Of a stretch of DNA of 64,000 bases, positions 50,702 through 57,953 are shown piece by piece. Positions within the stretch are counted from its first letter, which is position 1, and each line of letters opens with the position of its first letter. The notes under the pieces were generated by a model. The model saw nothing but the letters and a program-made list of their open reading frames with translations. It was not told the DNA's origin and searched no databases. Made by a program: the position numbers and the translations under genes. Origin of the DNA: DASQPA01 sp963756455 (GTDB lineage: Bacteria > Acidobacteriota > Thermoanaerobaculia > Multivoradales > UBA5704); contig CAVWNC010000001.1 of assembly GCA_963756455.1 (NCBI GenBank), forward strand, positions 186,001-250,000, written 5' to 3'.

Positions 50702-50732
50702 GCCGGGCCTTACCCAGCCGCCCGGGGTTTGG

Positions 50733-50879
50733 CTACCGGCTGCCTTTGGCGCGGTGCGCCGAGGCGGCGACGTTGGTGGCTTCGCGCAAACGAGCTGCGT
50801 ACTTGCCGCGGACAATTTCCCCCAGGTCCGATCGCTTGTATTCCGGTCGCAGCCAATCTTCGTCCTCGGTTTTAGCCAT
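50733..50879 (-). CDS. Small antitoxin-like protein, orphan
   Basis: A 48-residue protein (MAKTEDEDWLRPEYKRSDLG, EIVRGKYAARLREATNVA). The LRPEY...L...VRGKYAxR pattern is common in small proteins encoded beside toxins, but the usual C-terminal half (a LDPDVA-like segment) is replaced by ASAHRAKGSR. It is likely a truncated antitoxin. No toxin follows. A shared 40-base promoter element (50935-50974) lies upstream. Confidence 0.45.
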   Translation of the reverse strand: MAKTEDEDWLRPEYKRSDLGEIVRGKYAARLREATNVAASAHRAKGSR

Positions 50880-50934
50880 GCTTCTCGAGATTGGCAGCCG
50901 CTTTGTTCGGATCCCGTTCAAACCTTACGCCTCT

Positions 50935-50974
50935 CCCTTCCTCCAGAGAGAAGGATAGCACCGCGGTGGGGAAG
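50935..50974 (-). repeat. 40-base direct repeat (promoter plus RBS element), copy 1
   Basis: Identical to 52235-52274. On the minus strand it contains a CCGCGG, TATCCT and a TCTGGAGGAAGGG ribosome binding site. In copy 2 it ends exactly before the ATG of the Phd-like antitoxin, so it is the 5' end of a toxin-antitoxin operon. In copy 1 the antitoxin start is missing and only the small antitoxin-like frame follows. Recombination between the two would remove 1.3 kb. Confidence 0.7.
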
Positions 50975-51045
50975 GGCGCCTATGGAGGTCCGCCGCCCCC
51001 TCCATGGAAAGGAGACAGCGGATTCCCCCAGCGATGGACCGGACC

Positions 51046-51498
51046 TCAGGGATTGGCGGGCTTGACCTTGGCGGTCGAGGGGTTGAAGCTGCCGCGGTTG
51101 GGGCCGCACAGCCAGCCGGTGGGGTTGCTCGCCTTGCCACCGCCGTAATGCTTGTCGATGGTTGCCTGGGAGAGGCCGAGGCTGAAGGTATTGGGGTCGG
51201 CGCGGATGCCACCGTTGCCGCAAGAGCCGGCGCAGAAGCAGCCCAGCGGGCCGCCGCTGCCGATTACTCGGGCCGGGACCACGCAGGTCCAGCCGGTGTT
51301 GGGATTGGTGACGAAATACTTGCTCACGTTGGCCGGGGTGATGTTGACGAAGATATCGCCCTGATTGCCACCGATCGCGTCGATGCCACAGGTGGAGGCC
51401 GTACACGAGCAATCCTCATTGGCCGCCGGAGCCGCCGCGGCGAGCGCGGCGCTGGCGAAGGACGAGGCGTGCGCGAGACCGATCAGAAAAATAGTTTG
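51046..51498 (-). pseudogene. Secreted Cys-rich protein, start codon lost
   Basis: The frame, read from just after a TAA at 51499-51501, begins IFLIGLAHASSFASAALAAA, the hydrophobic core and cleavage region of a signal peptide without its Met or basic start. The mature part has many Cys (ANEDCSCTASTCGIDAIGG, GWTCVVPARVIGSGGPLGCF, CAGSCGNGGIRADPN) and ends STAKVKPANP. An internal GTG at 51327 would give 93 residues without signal peptide. Either the 5' end was lost in a rearrangement or a rare start is used. The family is not recognised. Confidence 0.55.
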
Positions 51499-51569
51499 TT
51501 AAGGCAAGCGAGATCTCGAAAAAGCAAGGCTCATGCCAGTGGCCTCCCCGCTGGGAAGGCCCAAGCCAG

Positions 51570-51971
51570 CTACCAGGAATCCACCCGCAGGCCGGGGACC
51601 CGCTTGAATTCGCGAAGATTCGTCGTCACCAGGGTAAGCCCCTCCGCGAGGGCGGTGGCGGCCAGCCAGAGGCCGTGAGGGCCGATGAGGGTTCCCGCGG
51701 CGGCCAAGTTCGCCGAGAGCTGAGAGTGAATGCGGGCGGTGGCGAGATCGATTTGCAGGATCGGAAAGCGTTCGAGAGCCGACTCGACAAAAGCAGCTCG
51801 GCGCGATCGGATGTCGTTGTCCCGGGCACGATGAACGCCATGGAGCAGCTCGCTCGCGGTGATCACCGAGAGGAAGAATTCCTCCTCCTCGTGCCCGGCC
51901 AGTTGACTCTCGAGGGTAATGCGTCCTCGCTCCAGAGCGATGAGGACGCTCGCATCGATTAAGACGCCCAT
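51570..51971 (-). CDS. vapC: PIN-domain toxin (VapC-like)
   Basis: A 133-residue PIN RNase. Acidic metal ligands: Asp in MGVLIDASVLIALERGR, Glu in LSVITASELLHGVHRA, and Gly-Pro-His-Gly-Leu-Trp (IGPHGLWLAATALAEGLTLV) at the place of the usual GxxDLxIAA, so the third Asp seems changed. Then TNLREFKRVPGLRVDSW. It overlaps the Phd-like antitoxin by 13 bases. Confidence 0.85.
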   Translation of the reverse strand: MGVLIDASVLIALERGRITLESQLAGHEEEEFFLSVITASELLHGVHRARDNDIRSRRAAFVESALERFPILQIDLATARIHSQLSANLAAAGTLIGPHGLWLAATALAEGLTLVTTNLREFKRVPGLRVDSW

Positions 51972-52234
51972 GGGTCCCGGAGGGGACTTCGATCGAGCTC
52001 GGCTCGGGCCTCTTCCAAGTCGGACTCGAAGGCGTCGAGGTCCGCCGGCGCGAGGTGAGGAAGGGCTGCCAGAAGGGCGGGCAGGTCCCGAAGCCGCGGT
52101 CTCTCGCGCACCGGAGTCAGCTCGGCCACAGGCAGTCCGCCTCGCATCAGCACGAAGTGCTCGCCGCGGGCGACGCGGTCGAGGTATTCGGTAAAATTTC
52201 GAGCCACTTCCGTGACGGTTGGGCGTGCGCTCAT
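51959..52234 (-). CDS. Phd/YefM-type antitoxin
   Basis: A 91-residue antitoxin. N-terminal Phd fold: SARPTVTEVARNFTEYLDRV, ARGEHFVLMRGGLPVAELTP. The C-terminal part (LDAFESDLEEARAELDRSP) binds the toxin. ATG 52234 directly follows GGAGGAAGGG of the 40-base repeat. It should repress its own promoter. Confidence 0.85.
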   Translation of the reverse strand: MSARPTVTEVARNFTEYLDRVARGEHFVLMRGGLPVAELTPVRERPRLRDLPALLAALPHLAPADLDAFESDLEEARAELDRSPLRDPWAS

Positions 52235-52274
52235 CCCTTCCTCCAGAGAGAAGGATAGCACCGCGGTGGGGAAG
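52235..52274 (-). repeat. 40-base direct repeat (promoter plus RBS element), copy 2
   Basis: See copy 1 at 50935-50974; here it serves the Phd/PIN operon. It contains the CCGCGG palindrome and the GGAGGAAGGG ribosome binding site on the minus strand. Confidence 0.7.
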
Positions 52275-52317
52275 AACCGTGAGCTGGGGTTCTCTCGCCT
52301 CGACCTCGCAAGCCTTT

Positions 52318-52452
52318 TGTCGTTTGCTGCCCCGAAGGGGCATAGGTAGGTAGCCTGGGGCGAGAGCCCCAGGTCTCGTCAACCCATTGAATCCAAAGCC
52401 CCGAAGGGGCGACGGTCCTCACGCTTCCCGTCGCCCCTCGGGAGCGCCCGAC
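52318..52452. repeat. Hairpin-rich intergenic segment
   Basis: GCCCCGAAGGGGC occurs twice (about 52332 and 52400), and CCTGGGGC...GCCCCAGG once between them. Such tetraloop-like GC hairpins are common intergenic repeats in high-GC genomes. They lie between the antitoxin promoter and the CRISPR-associated unit. No gene. Confidence 0.5.
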
Positions 52453-52998
52453 CTACCTCTCTTCGCCGCGCGCGAGAATGCACCCCACCTGCTCCGTGGC
52501 CCCGCCGCCGGAAGCCTGGAGGACGGCGGCGAGGGCTGGCGGGTTCCGGGCCAGCGCCTCGGCCAGGTGGAGCGCGCCGACCAGGCCCGGCTCGAAGCGC
52601 CGCAGCCAGCCGGCGACCTGCGGCCCCTGCTCGCCGCAGACGGCGGTGATCGGGAAGCCGTCGGCCTCCTCCTCGTCGGAGAGGTGGAACAGCGCCTCGC
52701 GGGAGGCGAGCGGCAGGATCGCCGCCAGGAGGAGCGCGGTCTCCGCATGCCAGACGATCGCCTCGGGAGCGTCGCCGCGGTCGAGGCTCTCCCAGGCGCG
52801 GAGCACGGCGACCGCCCCGGGCTTGTCGGGAACGGGCTCGCACTTCCACGGCCCGGCGTACTCGGCCTCGCCGGCGGTCAGCACCTCGTCCCGTTCGCGC
52901 AGGCGAGCGAGGTAGGCGGGGGAGAAGACGTTGTCGAGTGGCGGGAGGGAGGAGAGGGACGGAGGGTTGGGGCTGGTAGACTCGCTACGGTGGCGCAT
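52453..52998 (-). CDS. Hypothetical protein beside CRISPR leader 1
   Basis: A 181-residue soluble protein. It starts MRHRSESTSPNPPSLSSLPP, then NVFSPAYLARLRERDEVLTA, a WKCEPVPDKPGAVAVLRAW segment, a helical WHAETALLLAAILPLASREA and a C-terminal GLVGALHLAEALARNPPALA. It is transcribed away from CRISPR array 1, its start about 430 bases from the first repeat. A second copy lies at 54164-54772 in the same position to array 2. No known Cas family is recognised. Duplicated linkage to the leader may only reflect the tandem duplication. Confidence 0.6.
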   Translation of the reverse strand: MRHRSESTSPNPPSLSSLPPLDNVFSPAYLARLRERDEVLTAGEAEYAGPWKCEPVPDKPGAVAVLRAWESLDRGDAPEAIVWHAETALLLAAILPLASREALFHLSDEEEADGFPITAVCGEQGPQVAGWLRRFEPGLVGALHLAEALARNPPALAAVLQASGGGATEQVGCILARGEER

Positions 52999-53425
52999 GG
53001 ACTAACCTCCTTGCGTCGCTAGGGGCCGGTGGAGCTCGTAACTCTGCCGGTCCCGCTTGGGATGGGCGGGAGGGCGATCCTCCCGATGGATGGAGTGTAG
53101 CATGAATTGGGCGTAAAGAGTCGGCGGGTGGCGCGGAAGGAAAGCTTCGAGATGTAGAATGCCTGCGCTGCACGGCTCGGTGCTCTTTGACAACGGATTC
53201 GCGGAGGATGCAAGAAGCGTACGAGGAAAAAGTCATGCCACGGAGAAAGTGCCATTTTTACGAGGGGGTAACGGCGGAGCGGGGAAGTGGTTTGTTTGTA
53301 GGAACTTGTGGCAAGGCTAAGGAGAGCGAAACGGAGGAAAATCGGGTGCTGCCAGGGTCGGTTTTGGGGGGTAACGGCGGAAGGGTTCCTAAGTGCCTGG
53401 AAGGGAAGAGCTTGGAGAGGTGACT
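52999..53425 (+). promoter_or_regulatory. CRISPR leader 1
   Basis: This region lies directly before repeat 1 and is nearly identical to 54773-55199 before array 2. The 15-base GGGGGTAACGGCGGA occurs twice (53264-53278 and 53367-53381). A TTGACA lies at about 53186. No protein frame looks real. Its conservation, position and the degenerate repeats at the far end all mark the left side as the leader end, so transcription of the array is on the plus strand. Confidence 0.7.
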
Positions 53426-54103
53426 GTCGGAGACGCCCTAATTCGTATGGTGGGATTGCGACTTTCTTTGTCGCCTCCGGCAAGAGCAGAAATCGTCAGG
53501 GTGACCTGGTCGGAGACGCCCTAATTCGTATGGTGGGATTGCGACTTTCGTTACAGTTGGCCCCAAGCGTCAAACATTGATTGGGGCATGGTCGGAGACG
53601 CCCTAATTCGTATGGTGGGATTGCGACTTCTGAAGAGGTTGGATGCAGAAAGGGATCCACGCCAATGATGACGTCGGAGGCGCCCTAATTCGTATGGTGG
53701 GATTGCGACGAAGTTGAGTGGCCAGATCACGAGCGCGATCAGCAGTGCGGTCGGAGACGCCCTAATTTGTATGGTGGGATTGCGACTCTCACTAGACCCA
53801 TCCCGAGATCGTGATCAAGAACCACGAGTCGGAGACGCCCTAATCCGTATGGTGGGATTGCGACTGCCACTCCCGGAACATCTCCTTGGACCAAGTCTTG
53901 TTGGTCTGTCGGAGACGCCCTAATTCGTATGGTGGGATTGCGACTCCCCGGACTTGCTCGCGGCCTGCGTGATGAGGTTCATCACCGGGCGGGGACTCCC
54001 TAATTCGTATGGTGGGATTGCGACGGACATGATGCCCTGGACGTAGCCGCGAACGTTGGAGTCCACGTCGGGAGACGCCCTAATTCGTACGGTGGGATTG
54101 CGC
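53426..54103 (+). CRISPR. CRISPR array 1: 9 repeats of 37 bp, 8 spacers
   Basis: The repeat begins GTCGGAGACGCCCTAATT and ends GGTGGGATTGCGAC. Repeats start at 53426, 53509, 53591, 53673, 53750, 53828, 53908, 53988 and 54067. Spacers are 46, 45, 45, 40, 41, 43, 43 and 42 bases. Repeats 4 to 6 each have one change; repeat 8 has several in its first ten bases; repeat 9 is degenerate with an inserted G and lost end, marking the trailer. The last eight bases ATTGCGAC give a type III-like crRNA 5' handle. No spacer repeats another by eye. No leader-adjacent adaptation genes are seen. Confidence 0.97.
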
Positions 54104-54106
54104 GCC

Positions 54107-54180
54107 TTCCCTGGGACCGCCGGCGTCCCGCTGGCATTGGTATACCGCCGGCCGGCGAGGACGCTAGCGGTCCCAGGGAA
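54107..54180. repeat. Post-array palindromic element 1
   Basis: TTCCCTGGGACCGC at 54107-54120 pairs perfectly with 54167-54180; further inner pairing (CCGGCGG) gives a long hairpin. The same type of element follows array 2 (55789-55874) and a half copy lies at 20964-20998. It starts within four bases of the last CRISPR repeat, so could end the array transcript, but T runs are absent. Confidence 0.65.
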
Positions 54181-54772
54181 AAAGTTGTCCTCCGCCCCGC
54201 CCTTTCCTCCGCCAGCCGTGTCTACAGAGGTAGCGGCGCCCCCGCCCTGCCCGCTCTTCCGTGGCCCCGCCGCCGGAAGCCTGGAGGACGGCGGCTAAAG
54301 CCGGCGGGTTCCGGGCCAGCGCCTCGGCCAGGTGGAGCGCGCCGACCAGGCCCGGCTCGAAGCGCCGCAGCCAGCCGGCGACCTGCGGCCCCTGCTCGCC
54401 GTAGACGGCGGTGATCGGGAAGCCGTCGGCCTCCTCCTCGTCGGAGAGGTGGAACAGCGTCTCACGGGAGACGAGCGGCAGGATCGCCGCCAGGAGGAGC
54501 GCGGTCTCCGCATGCCAGACGATCGCCTCGGGAGCGTCGCCGCGGTCGAGGCTCTCCCAGGCGCGGAGCACGGCGACCGCCCCGGGCTTGTCGGGAACGG
54601 GCTCGCACTTCCACGGTCCGGCGTACTCGGCCTCGCCGGCGGTCAGCACCTCGTCCCGTTCGCGCAGGCGAGCGAGGTAGACGGGGGAGAAGACGTTATT
54701 GAGAGGGGGGAGGGGCGGGAGGGAGGAGAGGGACGGAGGGTTGGGGCTGGTAGACTCGCTACGGTGGCGCAT
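54164..54772 (-). CDS. Hypothetical protein beside CRISPR leader 2 (C-terminus replaced)
   Basis: The first 168 residues are nearly the same as the 52453-52998 protein (NVFSPVYLARLRERDEVLTA, with an added PPLPP early on). After SGGGATEE the sequence leaves the parental frame and reads through the post-array palindrome (RAGRGRRYLCRHGWRRKG) to 54164. The original last dozen residues are lost. This shows the left edge of the duplicated unit at about 54260. It is probably a truncated copy. Confidence 0.55.
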   Translation of the reverse strand: MRHRSESTSPNPPSLSSLPPLPPLNNVFSPVYLARLRERDEVLTAGEAEYAGPWKCEPVPDKPGAVAVLRAWESLDRGDAPEAIVWHAETALLLAAILPLVSRETLFHLSDEEEADGFPITAVYGEQGPQVAGWLRRFEPGLVGALHLAEALARNPPALAAVLQASGGGATEERAGRGRRYLCRHGWRRKGRGGGQLFPWDR

Positions 54773-55199
54773 GGACTAACCTCCTTGCGTCGCTAGGGGC
54801 CGGTGGAGCTCGTAACTCTGCCGGTCCCGCTTGGGATGGGCGGGAGGGCGATCCTCCCGATGGATGGAGTGTAGCATGAATTGGGCGTAAAGAGTCGGCG
54901 GGTGGCGCGGAAGGAAAGCTTCGAGATGTAGAATGCCTGCGCTGCACGGCTCGGTGCTCTTTGACAACGGATTCGTGGAGGATGCAAGAAGCGTACGAGG
55001 AAAAAGTCATGCCACGGAGAAAGTGCCATTTTTACGAGGGGGTAACGGCGGAGCGGGGAAGTGGCTTGTTTGGAGACACTTGTGGCAGGGCCGAGAAGGC
55101 CGAAACGGAGAAAAACCGGAGGCTGCCGGAGTCGGTTTTCGGGGGTAACGGCGGAAGGGTTCCTAAGTGCCTGGAAGGGAAGAGCTTGGAGAGGTGACT
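54773..55199 (+). promoter_or_regulatory. CRISPR leader 2
   Basis: About 95 percent identical to leader 1, including both GGGGGTAACGGCGGA boxes and the GGAAGAGCTTGGAGAGGTGA end that abuts the first repeat. The main differences are in the stretch 55073-55130. Confidence 0.7.
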
Positions 55200-55786
55200 G
55201 TCGGAGACGCCCTAATTCGTATGGTGGGATTGCGACTTCTGGCATGTCTGTTTCGGATGAGAAAACCTGCAGAGTCGGAGACGCCCTAATTCGTATGGTG
55301 GGATTGCGACTTTCTAAAACCGCGATGAGGTATGGCACTCGATGCATCTTGTCCTCCGTCGGAGACGCCCTAATTCGTATGGTGGGATTGCGACTTCTCT
55401 AGGATGTTACTTACTTCTGCTTTGGTTTTCCCTTTCACTGTCGGAGACGCCCTAATTCGTATGGTGGGATTGCGACTTCTGTCGCCACGTTCATGAGCAT
55501 GAACCACCAGTAGCCGGACCGTCGGAGACGCCCTAATTCGTATGGTGGGATTGCGACAAGTTGGGCAGAGTCTCGATGATGTTGGCCCCGTTGACGCGTC
55601 GGAGCCGCCCTAATTCGTATGGTGGGATTGCGACTTGATGACGAGATAGGCGCAGCCCATCACGTCAAGGCAGGTTGTCGGAGACGCCCTAATTCGTATG
55701 GTGGGATTGCGACCTTCAGCCCTGCACGTGATCGTCGATCTTCATCTTGGTCGGAGCCGCCCTAATTCGTACGGCGGGATTGCATG
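55200..55786 (+). CRISPR. CRISPR array 2: 8 repeats of 37 bp, 7 spacers
   Basis: Same repeat as array 1. Repeats start at 55200, 55274, 55358, 55440, 55521, 55598, 55677 and 55750. Spacers are 37, 47, 45, 44, 40, 42 and 36 bases, none shared with array 1. Repeat 6 has one change and the last repeat (ending TTGCATG) is degenerate, so the leader is on the left. The array ends 299 bases before cas10, on the same strand. Confidence 0.97.
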
Positions 55787-55788
55787 CC

Positions 55789-55874
55789 TTCCCTGGGAGC
55801 GCCGGCGTCCCGCCGGCATCGGTATACCGGCGGTATACCGCCGGCCGGCGGGGACGCCGGCGTCCCCAGGGAAA
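55789..55874. repeat. Post-array palindromic element 2
   Basis: TTCCCTGGGAGCGCCGGCGT pairs with the end CGCCGGCGTCCCCAGGGAA, with GGTATACCGGCGGTATACC in the centre. It is longer than element 1. After it, sequence homologous to the array 1 trailer continues to about 55955, which ends the duplicated unit. Confidence 0.65.
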
Positions 55875-56084
55875 AGTCCCAGGAAGCGGTCCTCCGGCCC
55901 ACCCTTTCCTCCGCCAGCCGTGTCTACAGAGGTAGCGGCGCCCCCGCCCTGCCTGCCCGGCACGGCCCTCTTGTTGGCATCTCAAGAAGTGCTATAGAGT
56001 TGTCGGGCTCCATCCAGCAGGCGCCTCCAGCTCGGGACCCCGGGGTCCCAAGCCTCGGAGGGCAACCGCGTACGCCGGAGGCCG

Positions 56085-57953
56085 ATGACGACCTACGTCT
56101 TCTCGCTGGGACTCATTCCGGTCCAGGAATGGATCGAAAAGGCTCGTCGCTCCCGCGACCTCCGCGCGGGGTCGGTGCTCCTCTGCCATCTCATGGCGGG
56201 GGTCCTCGTCCACCTGCGGGAACACCTCCAGGGAGCCGACATCCGTCTCCCCGCCGAATCCCCCGACTCTCTCACCGCCCTGGCCAAAGATTTCGCGACC
56301 GCCCTCGGGCGCGACTATGGGATTCCGAACCGCGCCTCGGGCTACTGCCAAGCCCCGGACGAGGCCCGCATCCAGGAGGTCTTCGGGCGGCTGGAGCGGG
56401 AAGTCGTCCAGGTCGCCTGGCGTGAGCTCAAAGCGAAGTACCTTTCCGGCGCAGACGACCACGCGCTGGGAAAGCGTTTCTGGCAGAACCTGTCCGAGCT
56501 GGAGAGCTACCGCACCGCCCTGGCGACCGCGGAAGACTGCCCCGTCAGCCTCGTCTGGGTGGCCCGGCCGGCCGCCTTTCCCCCGGAGGATCTGCGGCGG
56601 AACCTCGCCGACGTCGACCGGCTCTACTCCGAGGTCAAGCGCTCCCGCCCTCTCCGGCCCTGGCCGTTCGGGCAAGCGATCGGCAAGTGCAACCAGTGCG
56701 GGCAACGCGAGGCGATCGGTCCCACCTCCTCTTTCGCCGGGTGGCTCGACTGGCACCAGGCGCTCGGCGAGGAGCCCGCGGTCCAGCGGGGCGTTCGTTT
56801 CGACCCCGGCGAGCGGCTCTGCTACGTCTGCCTCACCCGGCGCCTGGCGGGTTACGCAACAGAATTCCGCGCCGGCTTCCCCTCGACCGGCGAGATGGCC
56901 GCCAAGCCTTGGATCGAAGAGGCCGAGACCGATCCGCGGCTCCGCGCCCTCCTCGCCGAGCTCCGCGCCACCGAAACCGGCCGGCTCGACCTCGCCCGCG
57001 CCCTCTTCGCCGGCGGAAACGCGCTGCGGACCCAGGGAGACGCCGCGGCCGCGACGGCCCGCGAGGGGATCGACCGGCGGATCATCGAATGGAACCGCGA
57101 GCGGAGCGAAAGGCGCGGCGAAAAGCGCCTGGCGCCCCTCCCCCGGCGGCCCCCGGCCTATCTCGCCCTCCTCGCCTTCGACGGCGACGACATGGGCCGC
57201 CACGTCCGCCAGGCTCCCGAGGAGATCCCGTCGCGGATGCAGCGCTTCGCCACCACGGCCAAGCGGCTCCTGGGGGAGCACGGGGCGGAGCCCTTCTATC
57301 TCGCCGGGGACGAGGGCCTCGCGATGGCTCCGGCCGGCCGAGCGCTCGACCTCGCGTTCGCCCTCCGCCAGGCCTTCCTCGAGACGTTTGCCACGGCGGA
57401 GCCCGCTCTCACGCTCTCCTTGGGGATCGCCTTTTTTGAATACTCCCAACCCATGGCCGGCGCCCTGCGCGCCGTCCACGAGACGCTCGCCGCCGCCAAG
57501 CGGCTCCCCGGGAAGAATGCCCTGGGGGTCGCCGTCCAGACCGCCTCGGGGAGCCGTTGGTCGATCGCCGATCCCTGGGGGGCTCCGTGGGAGGGGGTGG
57601 GGCGCGCCGTGGGCTGGGTGCGCGCTGGCCAGCTCGCGAGCGGTTGGGCCTATGACGTCGAGACCTTCCTCGGCACCCTGCCGCCCTCCCTCTGGGAAGA
57701 GGCCGATCTCTCGCCGGTGAAAGACGAGGTGCGGCGCCTCTTCTTCCGGCGCTTCCGGGCCGAGGGCGCGACCGCCGAGATCCGCCGCCGGGTCCGCCAG
57801 GAGGCCTGGGAGACCCTGCGGCCCGCCGAGTGGTGGCAGGGGGATGGCGGCAGCGGCGGGCCGGGCGAGCGGCGGCCGCGGCCCGAGCAGTTTCACCTCA
57901 TCGGCTTTCTCGCCCGCCAGGGAGGCGTCGCGGCCGGGAGGGACGACGAGTGA
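56085..57953 (+). CDS. cas10: Cas10 (Cmr2), HD-less, variant GGDD motif
   Basis: The large subunit of a type III-B effector, 622 residues. It begins directly with the Cmr2 signature GLIPVQEWIEKARRSRDLRA, so the N-terminal HD DNase domain is absent. A zinc ribbon has C202 and C205 (KCNQCGQRE) with C246 and C249 (LCYVCLTRR). The first palm motif AFDGDDMGRH (D366-G371) is canonical. The second, normally GGDD, reads YLAGDEGLAM (A407-G-D-E410). The remaining palm pattern SLGIAFFEYSQPMAGAL fits. Cyclic oligoadenylate synthesis is possible but uncertain with Glu at the second acidic place. First gene of the operon; its TGA overlaps the GTG of cmr3. Confidence 0.92.
   Translation: MTTYVFSLGLIPVQEWIEKARRSRDLRAGSVLLCHLMAGVLVHLREHLQGADIRLPAESPDSLTALAKDFATALGRDYGIPNRASGYCQAPDEARIQEVFGRLEREVVQVAWRELKAKYLSGADDHALGKRFWQNLSELESYRTALATAEDCPVSLVWVARPAAFPPEDLRRNLADVDRLYSEVKRSRPLRPWPFGQAIGKCNQCGQREAIGPTSSFAGWLDWHQALGEEPAVQRGVRFDPGERLCYVCLTRRLAGYATEFRAGFPSTGEMAAKPWIEEAETDPRLRALLAELRATETGRLDLARALFAGGNALRTQGDAAAATAREGIDRRIIEWNRERSERRGEKRLAPLPRRPPAYLALLAFDGDDMGRHVRQAPEEIPSRMQRFATTAKRLLGEHGAEPFYLAGDEGLAMAPAGRALDLAFALRQAFLETFATAEPALTLSLGIAFFEYSQPMAGALRAVHETLAAAKRLPGKNALGVAVQTASGSRWSIADPWGAPWEGVGRAVGWVRAGQLASGWAYDVETFLGTLPPSLWEEADLSPVKDEVRRLFFRRFRAEGATAEIRRRVRQEAWETLRPAEWWQGDGGSGGPGERRPRPEQFHLIGFLARQGGVAAGRDDE

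Noticed and set aside
55986..57896. 634-residue minus-strand frame opposite cas10
   Set aside because: Antisense shadow with Gly/Arg/Glu composition; the plus strand has zinc ribbon and palm motifs.
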